DNA of 7,501 nt from contig JAGSPQ010000152.1 of assembly GCA_018262385.1 (NCBI GenBank), positions 1-7,501 on the forward strand, read 5' to 3'. This DNA comes from Myxococcaceae bacterium. Lineage in GTDB: Bacteria; Myxococcota; Myxococcia; Myxococcales; Myxococcaceae. The position numbers were made by a program, and so were the translations under genes. The number at the start of each line of letters is the position of its first letter. Positions within the stretch are counted from its first letter, which is position 1. Below the pieces are notes generated by a model. The model was given only the letters and a program-made list of their open reading frames with translations. It did not search any database and had not been told where the DNA came from. Below, one piece after another: positions 1 to 6,133 of the stretch.

Positions 1-876
1 CGCCTGCGCGCCGAGATCCGCCGGGTCCACGCCGCGCCGCGCCAGCTCGTCCTCTCGCTCCACACCGGGCTGGAGGCGATCGACGCGCTCGGGATCTGGC
101 GCCTGGGCGGCTGCGTCGAGCTGTCCGGTGAGCTGGCCTCGGGCCGCACCAGCCTCGCCCTCAAAGCGGTCGCCGCCGCCGGCCACGAAGGCCGCCTCTC
201 CGCCTGGGTCGACGGCCCCGGAGAGCTCTACCCGCCGGCGGCGCTCAGCCTCGGGGTGCACCTCGAGCGGCTGCTGATCGTCCGCCCCAAAGCCCCCGGG
301 CAGCTCGTCTGGTCCGCGGTGCAGCTGCTGCGAAGCGGCGCGTTCACCTGCGTGGTCCTCGATCTCAACCGCACCGGGGTCCGGCTCTCGCTGCCCGAAT
401 CGAAGAAGCTGTCGGACGCCGCCCGCACCGGTGGCGCGCTGCTGGTGCTGCTCACCGCCCAGGAGGCCCAGGCCGAAGGGCTGGTGCGGCTGGTGCTGAC
501 CACTCCCGCCGCGCCCACCGTGCGGCTGGCCGAGGCGCCGCTGACGGCTCCCGGCGAGTGCTTCGAGGTCGAGGTCGCCCACAGCCGCACCGGGGTCGGC
601 CGCCGCCTTCAGCTGCAGCGCGGAGGGCTCTGCGTCGGCGCCGCGCCCCGGCTGCGCCGCTGCCCGCACGTCGAGGCCACCTGGGACGAGCCGACCGCGA
701 TCGAGCCGTTCGTCCGGCGAAAGAAGAACCTCCAGCGCGAGGGGTACCAGCCGCCGAATCGTCCGGTGGGGGAGGCGGCGCCCACTGTTGGCCGTGGGAT
801 TCGCAACGGCCGTCCGGGGCGCGACGCTCCCCACGCGCCGCTGCGGCAGCTGCTGGGCGTCGACCGCCCCGGATGA
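1..876 (+). CDS. imuA: ImuA-like RecA-fold mutasome protein (5'-truncated by window edge)
   Basis: Frame 1 is open from the first base to the TGA at 874-876, giving 291 visible residues; the start codon is upstream of the window. The visible part resembles the RecA/ImuA fold: a 'LHTGLEAIDALG' segment (about residues 20-31), a P-loop-like stretch GELASGRT (residues 43-50), an 'AWVDGPGELYPPAALSLGV' segment (about 68-86) and a hydrophobic Walker B-like strand ending in Asp121 (FTCVVLDL, 115-122). The P-loop position that is Lys in RecA is Arg49 here. Known of the family: ImuA is a RecA-like accessory factor encoded with ImuB and DnaE2 and needed for damage-induced mutagenesis. The last ~60 residues are basic, Pro/Gly-rich and look poorly conserved. 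The gene ends four bases before imuB, which implies translational coupling. The family is likely from both sequence and context; whether it is orthologous to classical ImuA or a divergent ImuA/SulA-like branch cannot be settled here. Confidence 0.85.
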   Translation, partial: RLRAEIRRVHAAPRQLVLSLHTGLEAIDALGIWRLGGCVELSGELASGRTSLALKAVAAAGHEGRLSAWVDGPGELYPPAALSLGVHLERLLIVRPKAPGQLVWSAVQLLRSGAFTCVVLDLNRTGVRLSLPESKKLSDAARTGGALLVLLTAQEAQAEGLVRLVLTTPAAPTVRLAEAPLTAPGECFEVEVAHSRTGVGRRLQLQRGGLCVGAAPRLRRCPHVEATWDEPTAIEPFVRRKKNLQREGYQPPNRPVGEAAPTVGRGIRNGRPGRDAPHAPLRQLLGVDRPG

Positions 877-880
877 ACCG

Positions 881-2602
881 ATGCGCCTGGGCTACCTCCA
901 CTTCCCGCGGTTTCCCGTGCAGCGGCGCGTGCGCGAGACCCCCTCGCTCTCGGGCCGCCCGCTGGTGCTCTGGGCCGATGAGCGCGGGGTGCAGCGGGTG
1001 AGCTTCGCCTCCAGCACCGCGCTCAAGGCCGGCGTCCGCCCCGGCCAGACCGTCGCCTCCGCCGGAGCGCTCGTCCCCGGCCTCCACCGCCTGCCGTACT
1101 CCCCCCTCGACGAGGCGCAGGCGCTCGCCTCGCTGGGCGAGGCGCTGATGGTGCTGACTCCCGGCTTTCAGATCGATTCCCCCGAGGGGCTGTGGGTCGA
1201 CGCCTCGGCCGCGCCGCTCGAGGGAGGAGAAGGCCCCTGGCTGGAGGCGGTGCTCGCCTTCTGCCAGCAGCTGGGCTGGGTCGGCCGGGGAGTGATCGGC
1301 AGCGAGCGCTTCACCGTCCAGGCGCTGGCGCGCTTCTCGACCCAGCCGGCGAGCGTGGTCGAGCCCCACGGCGGCGCCCGCCTGTCCCCCCTGCCGCTGC
1401 AGGCGCTCGCTCGCGCGCTGGGGCCCGGAGGCGTCGAGCCGCTGGCGGGCCTGGGCCTCACCACCCTGGGCGAAGTGGCTGCGCTCCCCGCCGGCGCGGT
1501 CTCGGCCCGCTTCGGTCATGAAGGAACGCTGGCCGCCCAGCTCGCCCGCGGCGCCGACGACTCGCTCTTCACTCCCGACCCGCTGCCCGAGGTGCTCCAC
1601 GAGGCGATCGCGCTCGACTGGCCCGCCGAGGCGCTCGAGCCGCTGCTGTTCGCGCTCAAGTCGGCGGTCGATCGGCTCTGCGCCCGGCTGCAGGGCCGCA
1701 AGCTCGCCGCGGTGCGCCTCACCGTTCGCCTCGATCTCGAGCGGGTCGAGAGCTCGCGAGGAGCCAATCCTTCGGTCGCGCTGATCCTCGCCCGCCCCTC
1801 GGCCCAGGCCCGGCTGCTGGTCGAGCTGATCCGCCACCGGCTCACCGATCTCACCGTGCGCCGGCCGATCTGCGCGCTCTCGGTCACCATCGACGAGGCC
1901 TGCGCCGACGACGGCCGGCAGCTCAACCTCGGCGATGCGCCCGAAGGAGAGGCCGCCCTCGAGGTGGTGCTGTCGCGGCTGCAGAGCGCGCTGGGGGAAG
2001 AGGCGCTGTTCGGCGCCGAGCTGGTCGACACCCATCGGCCCGAGGCGGCGTGGAAGGAGAAGCGCTTCGCCCTGTCGGCCGCCCCCGAACGATCGCTGGG
2101 CTGGTGGGAGTCTGCGCAGCGGCCGCCGGTGGGATCGTCCCTCGACTGCGCTCGGGATGAACGGGGGGGGCCCGGTCAGCAGCGTGGGCTCGGTGAGCAG
2201 AGTGGTCTGGATGAACCGGGTGCGGAACCCCGTTCACCCCGTGAGAAGTCGCGGGACGGTGACAGCGAGTCTCGTCTCGACCGTCCCTCGACTTCGCTCG
2301 GGATGAACGGGGGGACCCTCGCCGCGAGCCAGCTGCTCGAGCGCCCCGCGCGACTGCTGCGCGAGCCGGCCCCGCTGCCCGCCGAGCTCACCCCCGAGGG
2401 GGCGCTGCTGTCCTTGAGCCTGCTCGGCCGCAAGCGCCGGGTCACCGCGCTGTTCGGCCCCGAGCGGCTGGCCGGCGAGTGGTGGACGGAGCAACCCTAC
2501 GCGCGCGACTACTACCGGGTGGTGCTCGAGGGGGTCGGGCCGCTGTGGATCTTCCGAGACGGGCGCGATGGCCGCTTCTACGCGCAGGGTGTCTTCGATT
2601 GA
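881..2602 (+). CDS. imuB: ImuB, inactive Y-family polymerase scaffold of the mutasome
   Basis: This 573-residue protein matches ImuB. The start is placed at the ATG at 881 because MRLGYLHFPRFPVQ is the expected N-terminus and it lies four bases after the imuA stop; an in-frame TTG at 788 would overlap imuA by about 90 bases. Domains: Y-family palm/fingers (1 to about 180), a helix-hairpin-helix-like stretch PLAGLGLTTLGEVAALP (about 187-203), a little-finger-like region (about 230-390) with the ImuB-typical 'ELVDTHRPE', a linker, and a C-terminal DUF6504-like domain (about 525-573, ending YYRVVL...GRFYAQGVFD). The Y-family catalytic acids are absent: no Asp lies in the first ten residues, and the SIDE motif is replaced by SPEG (100-103). 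Known ImuBs are likewise inactive and serve as a hub linking DnaE2, ImuA and the sliding clamp. I see no clear clamp-binding motif. Linker residues about 419-479 are encoded by repeat DNA. No strong Shine-Dalgarno precedes the start. Confidence 0.93.
   Translation: MRLGYLHFPRFPVQRRVRETPSLSGRPLVLWADERGVQRVSFASSTALKAGVRPGQTVASAGALVPGLHRLPYSPLDEAQALASLGEALMVLTPGFQIDSPEGLWVDASAAPLEGGEGPWLEAVLAFCQQLGWVGRGVIGSERFTVQALARFSTQPASVVEPHGGARLSPLPLQALARALGPGGVEPLAGLGLTTLGEVAALPAGAVSARFGHEGTLAAQLARGADDSLFTPDPLPEVLHEAIALDWPAEALEPLLFALKSAVDRLCARLQGRKLAAVRLTVRLDLERVESSRGANPSVALILARPSAQARLLVELIRHRLTDLTVRRPICALSVTIDEACADDGRQLNLGDAPEGEAALEVVLSRLQSALGEEALFGAELVDTHRPEAAWKEKRFALSAAPERSLGWWESAQRPPVGSSLDCARDERGGPGQQRGLGEQSGLDEPGAEPRSPREKSRDGDSESRLDRPSTSLGMNGGTLAASQLLERPARLLREPAPLPAELTPEGALLSLSLLGRKRRVTALFGPERLAGEWWTEQPYARDYYRVVLEGVGPLWIFRDGRDGRFYAQGVFD
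2136..2168 (+). repeat. Dispersed repeat, copy 1, inside imuB
   Basis: A 33-bp unit beginning CGTCCCTCGACTGCGCTCGG and ending in GGATGAACGGGGGG. It matches copy 3 at 2282-2314 with a single mismatch (32 of 33). Its minus strand translates as PPVHPERSRGT, a signature of a short repeat scattered in many high-GC genomes. It is read through in frame by imuB as the segment SSLDCARDERGG. Confidence 0.85.
2174..2209 (+). repeat. Tandem 18-bp repeat (two units) inside imuB
   Basis: Units 2174-2191 and 2192-2209 match at 14 of 18 positions and encode GQQRGL and GEQSGL in the ImuB frame. The unit length is a multiple of three, so copy-number change would keep the reading frame. It lies between dispersed repeat copies 1 and 2. 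Confidence 0.7.
2228..2260 (-). repeat. Dispersed repeat, copy 2, inverted and diverged
   Basis: The reverse complement of this stretch (ACCGTCCCGCGACTTCTCAC followed by GGGGTGAACGGGG) aligns with 2280-2312 with about four mismatches. Copies 2 and 3 therefore form an inverted pair around a 19-bp spacer (2261-2279), the arrangement seen in REP/BIME-type elements. The pair could fold into a long hairpin in imuB mRNA or single-stranded DNA. Confidence 0.7.
2282..2314 (+). repeat. Dispersed repeat, copy 3, inside imuB
   Basis: Near-identical to copy 1 (one mismatch in 33) and in the same orientation, 146 bp downstream. The ImuB frame reads it as RPSTSLGMNGG. The minus strand reads PPFIPSEVEGR in one frame, a different frame of the same repeat family. 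Clearly recognisable ImuB sequence resumes after it. Confidence 0.85.
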
Positions 2603-5600
2603 CACCACCCACACCCACCACGGCTTCCTGACCGGAGCCGCGGCGCCGGAAGTGGCCGTCGCCCGCGCTGCCGAGCTCGGGCACGACGCGCTGGCGATCA
2701 TCGACGACGACGGCCTCTACGGCGTGATCAAGGCCCACCTCGCCGGCAAGGAGCACCGGGTCCGGGTGATCACCGCCAGCACGATGACGCTGATCGGCGA
2801 CGGCGCTGCGCCGGTGACCGAACGGCCCGCCGATCATCCCCACCGGATCATCCTCTTCGCCGAGAACGCCGTGGGCTACGCCAACCTCTGCGAGCTGATC
2901 TGCCAGAGCCGGCTGGCGCACCCCAAGGGCGAAGCCGGCATCGACTGGCGCTCGATCGCCGCGCGCGCCGAAGGGCTGTCCGCGCTGGCGCCGTACCCCG
3001 ACGCGCTGCACCGGGTCGCGCCGCTCGCCGAGGCCTTTCCCCACCGCTTCTACGTCGGAGCGATCCGCGCCTTCTGCGCCGGCGACGAAGATCGCCTCCA
3101 CCGCGCCCGCGCCCTGGGCGTGGAGCTCGGCGTGCCGCTGCTCGCCCACACCGACGCGCACACCGCCTTTCGATCGCAGCAGCCGCTGCAGGACGTCGCC
3201 ACCGCGATCCGCCACCGCACCACCGTCGCCGCCGCCGGCCGCAAGCTGTTCCCCAACGCCGAGCGGACGCTGAAGTCGACCGCCGAGCTGCTGCAGCTGT
3301 TCCCCGATCTTCCCGAGGCGGTGCACCGCGGCGCCGAGCTCGCCGGCCGCTGCACCTTCAGCCTCGACGAGCTGAAGTACGAGTTCTCGCGCGAAGAGCT
3401 GCCGCCCTGGGTCGATTCCCCCCAGGCCTACCTGCAGCAGCTGGTCGAGCAGGGCCTCCACTTCCGCTACCCGGCCGGGATTCCCGACGACGTGCGCCGG
3501 CAGATCCGCAAGGAGCTCGAGCTGATCGCGGCGCTCGACTTCGCCGGCTACTTCCTCGCGCTGTGGGACATCGTCCGCTTCGCGCGCACGCAGGGGATCT
3601 TGTGCCAGGGGCGCGGCTCGGCCGCCAACTCCGCCGTCTGCTACGCGCTGCAGATCACCTCGATCGACCCGGTGCGAATGGGGTTGCTGTTCGAGCGCTT
3701 CCTCTCGATGGAGCGCCGCGAGCCGCCCGACATCGACGTCGACTTCGAGCACGCCCGCCGGGAAGAGGTGATCCAGTACGTCTACGGCAAGCACGGCCGC
3801 CACCGCGCGGCGATGGTGAGCGAGATCATCAGCTACCGCGGCCGCTCAGCGGTGCGCGACGTCGGCAAGGCGCTCGGCCTCTCGCTCGACCAGGTCGATC
3901 GGCTCGCCAAGGCGCTCGACATCGAGGAAGAGGTCGGCGCGTTCCAGCTGCGCAACGCGGGGGTCAACCCCAATGATCTGAAGGTCCGGCAGACGGTCGC
4001 GCTCTCCCGCGAGCTGGCCGGCACGCCGCGGCACCTGTCGATCCACGTCGGCGGGTTCGTGATCACCCACAGCCGGCTCACCGCGCTGGTCCCGCTCGAG
4101 AACGGGCGGATGAAGGATCGCACCGTCTGCCAGTGGGACAAGGACGATCTGTCGGCGCTCAACATCCTCAAGGTCGATCTGCTCGGGCTGGGGATGCTCA
4201 ACGTCGTCGCTCGCTGCTTCGACTTCGTCCGCGGCCACGGCGGCGAGGCGCTGACGATGGCCACCGTCCCGCCTGAGGACCCGCGGGTCTACCAGATGCT
4301 CTGCGAGGCCGACGCGATCGGCGTCTTTCAGGTCGAGAGCCGGGCGCAGATGAACATGCTGCCCCGGCTCAAGCCGCGGTGCTTCTACGACCTGGTGATC
4401 GAGATCGCGATCATCCGCCCCGGGCCGATCGTCGGCGACATGGTCCACCCGTTCCTGCGCCGGCGCGACGGCCTCGAGGCGGTGACCTACCCGTCGCCCG
4501 ACGTGAAGGACATCCTCTCGCGCACCCTGGGGGTGCCGCTGTTCCAGGAACAGGCGATGAAGCTGGCGATGGTCGCCGCGGGCTTCTCGCCGGGCGACGC
4601 CGACGGGCTGCGCCGGGCGCTGTCGAACAAGCGCGCCGAGCTGCTGCTGCCCCAGTACCGCGAGCGCTTCATCGAGGGCTGCGTGTCCCGCGGCTACGAT
4701 CGCAACTTCGCCGAGCGGTGCTTCAAGCAGTTCGACGGCTTTGCCCACTACGGGTTTCCCGAGAGCCACTCGGCGTCGTTCGCGCTGATCGCCTACGTCT
4801 CGTCCTGGCAGAAGCGCTACCACCCGGCGGCGTTCTGCGCCGCGCTGCTCGACGCCCAGCCGATGGGCTTCTACGCGGTGCACACCCTGGTCGACGACGC
4901 CCGCCGCCACGGGGTCGAGGTGCGCGGCCTCGACGTCAACCGCAGCGACTGGAACTGCACCCTCGAGGGGCCGCCGGCGATCTGCGCTCCGGCAGAGGGG
5001 CCGCCGTCCGAGTGGGGGAAGGGGGGCCCGGCGCTGCGGCTGGGGCTGGAGCTGGTGCGCGGGCTGCGCGAGGACTCGGCGAAGCGGGTGAGGGAGGCGC
5101 GGGGCAGGGGGCCCTTCTCCTCGGTCGGAGAGCTCGCCCGCCGGGCGCGGATCCCCCGCTTCGAGCTGACCCGCCTCGCGCTCGCCGGCGCGCTGGGCTC
5201 GCTGTGTCCCAGCCGCCGCGAGGCGCTGTGGGAGATCCACGCCCTGGGGCCGCTGGAAGAAGACGACCTGTTCTTCGGCCTGCCGATGGATGAGCAGGCG
5301 GTGCCGCTGCCGAAGATGAGCGCGCGCGAGCGGGTCTCCACCGACTACGAGACGATCGGCCTGTCGCTCGAGTTCCACCCGATTGCGCTGCTGCGGCCGC
5401 AGCTGAACGCGCTCGGGGCGCTCACCGCCGCCCAGCTCCAGCAGGGCAAGAGCGACCAGCAGGTGAAGGTCGGAGGGCTGGTGATCGTCCGCCAGCGCCC
5501 GCCCACCGCCAAGGGGTTCACCTTCCTCTCGGTCGAGGACGAGACGGGGATCGCGAACTTCGTCATCACCCCAGCGCTGTTCGACAAGTACCGCCGCGAG

Positions 5601-5708
5601 CTCACCGGCACCGCGCTGGTGCTCGGCGAGGGGCGCCTGGAGCGGGAAGGGAAGGTGGTGAACCTGAAGATTGAACGGATCTCGCGGCTCGAGCCGGAGC
5701 TCGACTGA
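2568..5708 (+). CDS. dnaE2: DnaE2, error-prone C-family DNA polymerase III alpha subunit
   Basis: This 1046-residue protein has the usual DnaE2 length and order. It starts with a PHP domain (about 10-265; HTH at 15-17, IIDDDGLYG at 45-52, HTDAH at 194-198). The polymerase core follows, with the DnaE2-typical ILCQGRGSAANSAVC (344-358), PPDIDVDFE (386-394) carrying catalytic Asp390 and Asp392, and ILKVDLLGLG with the third Asp at 537. Then come GFPESHSASFALIAY (729-743), a helix-hairpin-helix region (about 825-880) and a C-terminal OB fold from about 966. All three catalytic Asp are present, so it should be an active translesion polymerase, normally acting with ImuB and ImuA. The ATG at 2568 overlaps imuB by 35 bases with a weak GAGACGGG upstream; the in-frame GTG at 2589 is an alternative start that still keeps the PHP motif. 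Oddities: the PHP HxH...FLxG stretch is about two residues shorter than usual, and an EGPP-repeat insert sits at about 800-820. Confidence 0.97.
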   Translation: MAASTRRVSSIDTTHTHHGFLTGAAAPEVAVARAAELGHDALAIIDDDGLYGVIKAHLAGKEHRVRVITASTMTLIGDGAAPVTERPADHPHRIILFAENAVGYANLCELICQSRLAHPKGEAGIDWRSIAARAEGLSALAPYPDALHRVAPLAEAFPHRFYVGAIRAFCAGDEDRLHRARALGVELGVPLLAHTDAHTAFRSQQPLQDVATAIRHRTTVAAAGRKLFPNAERTLKSTAELLQLFPDLPEAVHRGAELAGRCTFSLDELKYEFSREELPPWVDSPQAYLQQLVEQGLHFRYPAGIPDDVRRQIRKELELIAALDFAGYFLALWDIVRFARTQGILCQGRGSAANSAVCYALQITSIDPVRMGLLFERFLSMERREPPDIDVDFEHARREEVIQYVYGKHGRHRAAMVSEIISYRGRSAVRDVGKALGLSLDQVDRLAKALDIEEEVGAFQLRNAGVNPNDLKVRQTVALSRELAGTPRHLSIHVGGFVITHSRLTALVPLENGRMKDRTVCQWDKDDLSALNILKVDLLGLGMLNVVARCFDFVRGHGGEALTMATVPPEDPRVYQMLCEADAIGVFQVESRAQMNMLPRLKPRCFYDLVIEIAIIRPGPIVGDMVHPFLRRRDGLEAVTYPSPDVKDILSRTLGVPLFQEQAMKLAMVAAGFSPGDADGLRRALSNKRAELLLPQYRERFIEGCVSRGYDRNFAERCFKQFDGFAHYGFPESHSASFALIAYVSSWQKRYHPAAFCAALLDAQPMGFYAVHTLVDDARRHGVEVRGLDVNRSDWNCTLEGPPAICAPAEGPPSEWGKGGPALRLGLELVRGLREDSAKRVREARGRGPFSSVGELARRARIPRFELTRLALAGALGSLCPSRREALWEIHALGPLEEDDLFFGLPMDEQAVPLPKMSARERVSTDYETIGLSLEFHPIALLRPQLNALGALTAAQLQQGKSDQQVKVGGLVIVRQRPPTAKGFTFLSVEDETGIANFVITPALFDKYRRELTGTALVLGEGRLEREGKVVNLKIERISRLEPELD
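4965..5006 (+). repeat. 12-bp direct repeat within dnaE2
   Basis: GAGGGGCCGCCG occurs at 4965-4976 and again at 4995-5006, exactly 30 bp apart, so EGPP is repeated ten residues apart (800-803 and 810-813). It lies in a Pro/Gly-rich insert of about 20 residues between the conserved WNCTLE and ALRLGL segments. The spacing suggests a decayed in-frame duplication. Confidence 0.6.
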
Positions 5709-5709
5709 A

Positions 5710-5724
5710 GCCGCCACCGGCGGC
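5710..5724 (+). terminator. GC hairpin after dnaE2, possible terminator
   Basis: GCCGCC, a three-base loop ACC, then GGCGGC form a perfect 6-bp stem starting two bases after the dnaE2 stop. No T-run follows, so it is not a canonical intrinsic terminator. It may weaken transcription at the end of the cassette or protect the mRNA 3' end; hairpins this small are also common by chance at this GC content. Confidence 0.35.
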
Positions 5725-5767
5725 GGCTGGAACCGAGGCGAGCCCCTGTGCGAGCCTCCAGCCTCGG

Positions 5768-6043
5768 ATGCGCGCCTTCCTGTTCAGCGGAGTATTGGCG
5801 CTCAGTTCGTGCGCGCCGTCGCTCGAGGGCCTGCATGGCGACTGCTCGTCATCGATGAAGGCGAACGAGCCCGACCCCTCGAAGTGTGCGTTCGGCCAGC
5901 GCTGCGTCAGCGGCGGCGGCTTCACCGGAGAGGCGATCTTTCGGTGCGAGATCCTCTGCCCGAATGGAGCGGCCGATTGCCCTGCAGGGCTCGGCTGCGC
6001 CAGCGAGATGTCGGATAGGCTGAACGCGCCGGTCTGCCTCTGA
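5768..6043 (+). CDS. Small cysteine-rich predicted lipoprotein, function unknown
   Basis: A 91-residue protein with a short N-terminal export signal: Arg2, a hydrophobic stretch FLFSGVLAL, then LSSC giving a lipobox-like site at Cys15. The predicted mature part has eight further cysteines (26, 40, 46, 60, 64, 71, 77, 90), enough for four disulfides, in the spacing CEILC...DCPAGLGC. Small envelope proteins of this style are frequent in Myxococcota. I recognise no specific family and assign no function. It begins 59 bases after dnaE2 on the same strand; no strong ribosome binding site is visible. The hydrophobic core is short, so export is likely but not certain. A competing frame over the same DNA (5671-6018) lacks a signal peptide and any recognisable pattern. 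The signal-plus-cysteine pattern is the main reason to believe this frame. Confidence 0.62.
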   Translation: MRAFLFSGVLALSSCAPSLEGLHGDCSSSMKANEPDPSKCAFGQRCVSGGGFTGEAIFRCEILCPNGAADCPAGLGCASEMSDRLNAPVCL

Positions 6044-6076
6044 CCAGCGGTGGCCATACATCGAAGGGCGAGCGGA

Positions 6077-6127
6077 GGTGGAGGTTGGGACCACCGCCCA
6101 GCGGGGGTGGAGCACTCCACCTGCCGC
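6077..6127 (+). promoter_or_regulatory. Inverted/direct repeats upstream of AbiEi-like gene, candidate operator
   Basis: GGTGGAG occurs twice, 29 bp apart (6077-6083 and 6106-6112). The second copy begins a near-palindrome GGTGGAGCACTCCACC (6106-6121) whose stem extends through GCGG (6101-6104) and CCGC (6124-6127) past a small bulge. The first copy faces CCACC at 6091-6095. The last stem base is only six bases before the ATG at 6134. Established for AbiE systems: the AbiEi winged helix binds inverted repeats upstream of its own gene and represses it. By analogy this could be an autoregulatory operator. Alternatives are a terminator for the preceding small gene or an mRNA hairpin hindering ribosome access. 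Confidence 0.45.
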
Positions 6128-6133
6128 GATTGA

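Noticed and set aside
790..811. GGCCGT/ACGGCC hairpin in the imuA tail.
   Set aside because: A 6-bp stem with a 10-base loop inside coding sequence is expected by chance at this GC content, and nothing in its position gives it a role.
788..880. Earlier TTG start for imuB giving 31 extra residues.
   Set aside because: It would overlap imuA by about 90 bases and adds sequence unlike ImuB N-termini; the ATG at 881 begins exactly at the family motif.
2080..2330. Possible frameshift or pseudogene in imuB at the repeat cluster.
   Set aside because: The same frame runs through the repeats and continues into conserved C-terminal sequence that ends in the expected YAQGVFD, so the gene appears intact.
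3846..5717. A 623-codon open frame on the minus strand opposite dnaE2, and similar long minus-strand frames at 452-2035 and 2442-3803.
   Set aside because: They lie antisense to clearly recognised genes, have low-complexity Arg/Gly/Ala/Gln-rich products and match no family. Such frames are expected in high-GC DNA with strong third-position bias.
5671..6018. A 115-codon frame overlapping the end of dnaE2 and the small lipoprotein.
   Set aside because: It has no signal peptide or family pattern, while the competing frame at 5768 has a lipobox and ordered cysteines.
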